NCBI RefSeq assembly: GCF_002777915.1
Contig: NZ_NJGE01000019.1
Location: 1-33,141 of the forward strand
Reading direction: 5' to 3'
Source of the DNA: Bartonella tribocorum
GTDB taxonomy: Bacteria; Pseudomonadota; Alphaproteobacteria; Rhizobiales; Rhizobiaceae
Length of the DNA stretch: 33,141 bases
Shown one piece after another: positions 30,019 through 33,141 of this stretch; position 1 is the stretch's first letter; every line of letters starts with the position of its first letter. The notes beneath the pieces are model-generated. The model was not told the origin of the DNA. It did no database searches and saw nothing but the letters and a program-made list of their open reading frames with translations. Position numbers and translations under genes: made by a program.

Positions 30019-30852
30019 TTATTTCTTGCGCTGATGACGCGTACGCATAATAAACTTATCAGTGGCTTTATTGGAGCGCGTACGCTTACCTTTTGTAGGT
30101 TTACCCCAAGGAGACACTGGATGACGCCCCCCCGATGTACGACCTTCACCGCCACCGTGCGGATGATCAACGGGGTTCATAGCAACACCCCGAACATGTG
30201 GACGTTTACCACGCCATCGTGACCGACCTGCCTTACCGTCATTAATATTCCCATGATCAGGATTCGAAACAGCACCAACAGTTGCAAAACAACCGCTAGA
30301 GACCAAACGCTGCTCACCAGAATTTAAACGAAGAATAGCCATCCCATGATCTCGTCCAACCAACTGCGCATAAGCACCCGCTGAACGCGCAATCTGCCCC
30401 CCTTTTCCTGGCTTCATTTCAACATTATGAATAATTGTACCAACCGGCATACTGCCAAGGGGCATAGCATTTCCTGGTTTAACATCAACATTTAAACCAG
30501 CGATAATAGAATCACCAACACCAAGACGCTGTGGTGCAAGGATATAACTTAATTGTCCATCCTCATAGCGAATTAAAGCGATAAAAGCAGTGCGATTAGG
30601 ATCATACTCTAAACGCTCAACTTTCGCTGAAACATCACGCTTAAGACGCTTAAAGTCGACAAAGCGATAACTTCGTTTATGACCACCACCCTGAAAACGA
30701 GCAGTAACACGACCGCGGTTATTTCGTCCACCCTTTGAAGACAAACCTTCAGTCAACATCTTTACGGGTTTTCCCTTATAAAGACCAGAACGTTCCACAA
30801 TGACAAGCTGACGCTGCCCAGGTGTCGTTGGATTAAATTGCTTAAGTGCCAT
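30019..30852 (-). CDS. rplB: 50S ribosomal protein L2
   Basis: A universally conserved large-subunit protein needed for subunit joining and peptidyl transfer. The 277-residue product has the RNA-binding OB and SH3-like domains with [20 protein letters not shown], and the C-terminal HPHGGGEG (230-237) whose His is conserved near the catalytic centre. It ends with [22 protein letters not shown] and TAGGA lie just before the ATG. It follows rplW by 21 bases. Confidence 0.98.
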   Translation of the reverse strand: MALKQFNPTTPGQRQLVIVERSGLYKGKPVKMLTEGLSSKGGRNNRGRVTARFQGGGHKRSYRFVDFKRLKRDVSAKVERLEYDPNRTAFIALIRYEDGQLSYILAPQRLGVGDSIIAGLNVDVKPGNAMPLGSMPVGTIIHNVEMKPGKGGQIARSAGAYAQLVGRDHGMAILRLNSGEQRLVSSGCFATVGAVSNPDHGNINDGKAGRSRWRGKRPHVRGVAMNPVDHPHGGGEGRTSGGRHPVSPWGKPTKGKRTRSNKATDKFIMRTRHQRKK

Positions 30853-30873
30853 TATTCCTATCTCCGAGCCTCT

Positions 30874-31167
30874 TTAAAGACCTGTCGAAACGTCGATAGT
30901 CTGACCACTGGCCAGAGTTACGATCGCTTTTTTGACATCACTCTGCCGACCAACAATACCTTTGAAACGTTTCACCTTACCCTTACGGACTATCGTGTTA
31001 ACTGCTTTAACTTTTACGCTAAAAAGCGCCTCAACAGCAGCCTTAATTTCAGGTTTCGTCGCTTTCGGCGCGACATTAAAAGCAACTTGATTATATTCAG
31101 AAATCATAGTCGACTTTTCAGTAATAACTGGACTAATAATTACATCATAATGGCGAAGATCTGTCAT
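30874..31167 (-). CDS. rplW: 50S ribosomal protein L23
   Basis: An exit-tunnel protein and docking site for trigger factor and SRP. The 97-residue product has the conserved [20 protein letters not shown] start region, then [20 protein letters not shown] and a KGKVKRFKG basic patch. Its ATG overlaps the rplD stop by four bases, with GAGGAGC about 7 bases upstream, so it is coupled to L4. Confidence 0.97.
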
Positions 31168-31784
31168 TTAAAACGCTCCTCAAGAGCCTCAACAGCGGCC
31201 TTTGATAAAACAAGTTTGCTGCGACGCAAAATATCATAAACATTAATTCCCTGAATGGGCAAAATATCAATATTCGGGATATTCGATGCTGCACGAAAAA
31301 AGTTAATATCAATCTCTTTACCACCAATCAAGAGAGCATTATTAAACCCAAGCTTAGAAAAATGAGAAACAAGCTTTTTCGTTTTAGCATCCTTAACAGT
31401 CAACTCATCCACAACAATTAAATCTTTTGCTTTTAATTTTGCAGATAAAGCAAGACGTAACCCAAGAGCGCGAACTTTTTTAGGAAGATCATGCGCATGA
31501 CTACGAGTCACCGGCCCATGTGCCTTACCTCCACCTCGAAATTGTGGTGCACGGGCAGATGAATGTCGAGCACGCCCAGTTCCCTTTTGTTTAAACATCT
31601 TCGCCCCTGTACGTGACACATCAGAGCGCCCTTGTGATTGATGGGTTCCCTGTTGACGACGTGCAAGTTGCCAACGAACAACACGCTGTAAAATATCCTC
31701 ACGCGGAACAAGATCAAAGATAGACTCAGAAACCTTTAATTTACCAGCTTCATTACCATCAAGAGTTTTAATTACAAGATCCAT
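31164..31784 (-). CDS. rplD: 50S ribosomal protein L4
   Basis: Large-subunit protein with a long loop reaching the exit tunnel. In E. coli it also represses its own operon by acting on the S10 leader. The 206-residue product has the tunnel loop region [20 protein letters not shown], followed by [12 protein letters not shown], the most conserved stretch of L4. GAGGGAGCC precedes the ATG, which is 2 bases after rplC. Whether this bacterium has L4-mediated attenuation is unknown, although a hairpin lies in the rpsJ leader. Confidence 0.97.
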
Positions 31785-31786
31785 TA

Positions 31787-32524
31787 TTAGGCTCCCTCAA
31801 CTTCAGAGGTTTCCGTCACCGGAGCAATCATTTCCGTTTTCTCCTTCACAAGACGGCGAATACCAGCAGGCTTTGGAGCATTATCAGGAAGCGGTTTCTT
31901 CACGGCATCTCTTACCAAAATCCAAGAACCCTTAGAACCAGAAACAGCACCACGCACTAAAATTAAACCACGCTCAATATCAGTGGAAATAACTTCAATA
32001 TTTTGTGTTGTTACACGCACCTGCCCCATATGGCCAGCCATTTTTTTCCCTTTAAAAACTTTACCAGGATCTTGGCACTGCCCCGTAGAACCATGAGCAC
32101 GATGTGTAATCGAATTACCATGGGAGGCACGGTGCCCGCCAAAGTTATGCCGTTTCATAACACCGGCAAATCCCTTACCAATACTGGTTCCTGTCACATC
32201 AACGCGCTGTCCTGGAACAAAATGCTCCACTGTAATCTCAGTACCGATATCAAGAAGATTATCGGGGCTCACGCGAAATTCTGCTATTTTAGCCTTAGGC
32301 TCAACAGAAGCCTTAGCAAAATGTCCACGAAGAGCTTGTGAAGTATTCTTAACCTTAGCAAAGCCTACACCTAATTGAACAGCAGTATAACCATTCTTTT
32401 CAACTGTACGCTGAGCAACGACTTGACAATTCTCCAAACGAAGTACTGTCACCGGCACATGCTCTCCAGCATCATTATAAATACGGGTCATGCCCAGCTT
32501 CTGTGCTATTACACCTGAACGCAT
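31787..32524 (-). CDS. rplC: 50S ribosomal protein L3
   Basis: An early assembly protein whose extension reaches the peptidyl transferase centre. The 245-residue product has [20 protein letters not shown] at the start, the internal [20 protein letters not shown] motif and [22 protein letters not shown]-terminal extension ([11 protein letters not shown]) is typical of rhizobial L3. The frame extends to a TTG at 32548. I use the ATG at 32524 with AAGGA 9 bases upstream, since homologues begin MRSGV. It lies 27 bases after rpsJ. Confidence 0.96.
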   Translation of the reverse strand: MRSGVIAQKLGMTRIYNDAGEHVPVTVLRLENCQVVAQRTVEKNGYTAVQLGVGFAKVKNTSQALRGHFAKASVEPKAKIAEFRVSPDNLLDIGTEITVEHFVPGQRVDVTGTSIGKGFAGVMKRHNFGGHRASHGNSITHRAHGSTGQCQDPGKVFKGKKMAGHMGQVRVTTQNIEVISTDIERGLILVRGAVSGSKGSWILVRDAVKKPLPDNAPKPAGIRRLVKEKTEMIAPVTETSEVEGA

Positions 32525-32551
32525 CGGGTCTGTTCCTTCTGTCCTCAAACC

Positions 32552-32860
32552 TCAGAGCTTAATTTCTACATCCACACCAGCAGAAAGATCGAGCTTCATA
32601 AGCGCATCCACTGTTTGCGGCGTTGGATCAACAATATCAAGAAGACGCTTATGCGTACGCATCTCAAACTGCTCACGGCTCTTCTTATCGATATGTGGTC
32701 CACGATTGACTGTAAATTTCTCAATCCGCGTCGGAAGCGGAACGGGACCACGGACATTTGCACCAGTCCGCTTAGCTGTCGACACAATTTCACGCGTCGA
32801 CGTATCCAGAATTCTATGGTCAAACGCTTTCAAGCGAATGCGAATATTTTGACTGTTCAT
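32552..32860 (-). CDS. rpsJ: 30S ribosomal protein S10
   Basis: Small-subunit head protein; in E. coli it also acts in transcription antitermination as NusE. The 102-residue product begins [20 protein letters not shown] and carries the S10 signature [20 protein letters not shown], ending [12 protein letters not shown]. The frame extends 18 codons upstream through the tuf-rpsJ hairpin, but the ATG at 32860 gives the universal S10 length. The AGGGA upstream is rather far (about 10 bases). It is the first gene of the S10 block after tuf. Confidence 0.97.
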   Translation of the reverse strand: MNSQNIRIRLKAFDHRILDTSTREIVSTAKRTGANVRGPVPLPTRIEKFTVNRGPHIDKKSREQFEMRTHKRLLDIVDPTPQTVDALMKLDLSAGVDVEIKL

Positions 32861-32883
32861 GCTCTTTATTTCCCTGTCATATA

Positions 32884-32909
32884 AAGCGCCTTTAATAATC
32901 AAGGCGCTT
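32884..32909 (-). promoter_or_regulatory. 9-bp perfect hairpin in tuf-rpsJ spacer
   Basis: AAGCGCCTT (32884-32892) and AAGGCGCTT (32901-32909) form a perfect 9-base stem around an 8-base loop, between the tuf stop and the rpsJ start. After the stem the minus strand reads TATATGAC, not a T tract. It is therefore a poor intrinsic terminator and could instead be a partial terminator, attenuator or mRNA-processing site. Confidence 0.6.
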
Positions 32910-32921
32910 AACAAGCATTAT

Positions 32922-33141
32922 TTATTCAATGATTTTAGAGACGATACCGGCACCAACAGTACGACCACCTTCACGAATAGCAAAACGAAGCTTCTCTTCC
33001 ATCGCTATTGGAACAATCAGAGACACATCCATCGCAACATTATCACCTGGCATAACCATTTCTGTTCCTTCTGGAAGCGTAACAATTCCTGTAACATCCG
33101 TCGTACGGAAGTAAAACTGTGGACGATAATTTGTGAAAAAC
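32922..33141 (-). CDS. tuf: Elongation factor Tu (3' end, cut by window edge)
   Basis: Only the last 73 codons are present; the gene continues beyond the right edge. The visible part is domain 3 of EF-Tu, which delivers aminoacyl-tRNA to the ribosome as a GTP complex. It includes [38 protein letters not shown] and the C-terminal [20 protein letters not shown] followed by E and TAA. Position just upstream of rpsJ is the usual str/S10 junction. Many alphaproteobacteria have two tuf copies; which one this is cannot be told. Confidence 0.97.

Noticed and set aside
1..33141. tRNA, rRNA, CRISPR arrays, insertion sequences, integrases, attachment sites
   Set aside because: No cloverleaf, direct-repeat array, transposase or integrase motif was recognised by eye in either strand.

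Overview
The window looks like a chromosomal segment of a Bartonella species (Alphaproteobacteria, Hyphomicrobiales). Four things point there: A+T-rich genes with rhizobial-type ribosomal proteins, an NdvA-type cyclic glucan exporter, RecA with a Rhizobiales-like sequence, and long AT-rich gaps with gene debris typical of reductive evolution. This is inferred from protein sequence and gene order; the species cannot be named.

Layout. (1) Positions 1-3669 are very AT-rich and nearly gene-free. They hold three small, apparently related two-helix membrane-protein ORFs (1455-2271, minus), the wreck of a small Gly/Ala-rich microcin-like gene with a vestigial double-glycine leader (about 2482-2727, minus), a strong hairpin between them, and a shattered gene of unknown identity (about 3115-3620). 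Together they suggest a decaying bacteriocin-type locus, the most unusual part of the window. (2) 3670-6260 (minus) is a three-gene ABC-2 exporter operon: an ATPase and two permeases of the COG4586/COG4587/COG3694 type. (3) 6261-7068 is a gap with a small interrupted membrane ORF; 7069-8052 is an RluC-family pseudouridine synthase. Divergent from it is ndvA (8292-10079), the only clear plus-strand gene. (4) After a 675-base gap come alaS and recA (minus), then another gap of about 900 bases. (5) rarA and a DegP/HtrA-type periplasmic protease follow. (6) From 18494 to the right edge is the long ribosomal superoperon, read right to left: tuf (3' end only), rpsJ, rplC, rplD, rplW, rplB, rpsS, rplV, rpsC, rplP, rpmC, rpsQ, rplN, rplX, rplE, rpsN, rpsH, rplF, rplR, rpsE, rpmD, rplO, secY, adk, rpsM, rpsK, rpoA, rplQ. 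It closes with a good intrinsic terminator at 18494-18518.

Functionally the right half is the core gene-expression cluster: ribosomal proteins, the SecY channel, adenylate kinase and the RNA polymerase alpha subunit. The middle covers genome maintenance (RecA, RarA), tRNA charging (AlaRS), rRNA modification, envelope protein quality control and periplasmic glucan export. No tRNA, rRNA, CRISPR array, insertion sequence or integrase was recognised.

Several start codons were placed at internal sites because of Shine-Dalgarno position and family length: recA, alaS, rpoA, secY, rplC, rpsH, rarA and the two ABC-2 permeases. GTG starts are used by recA, rpsM, rpsS and ndvA, and TTG probably by rarA.
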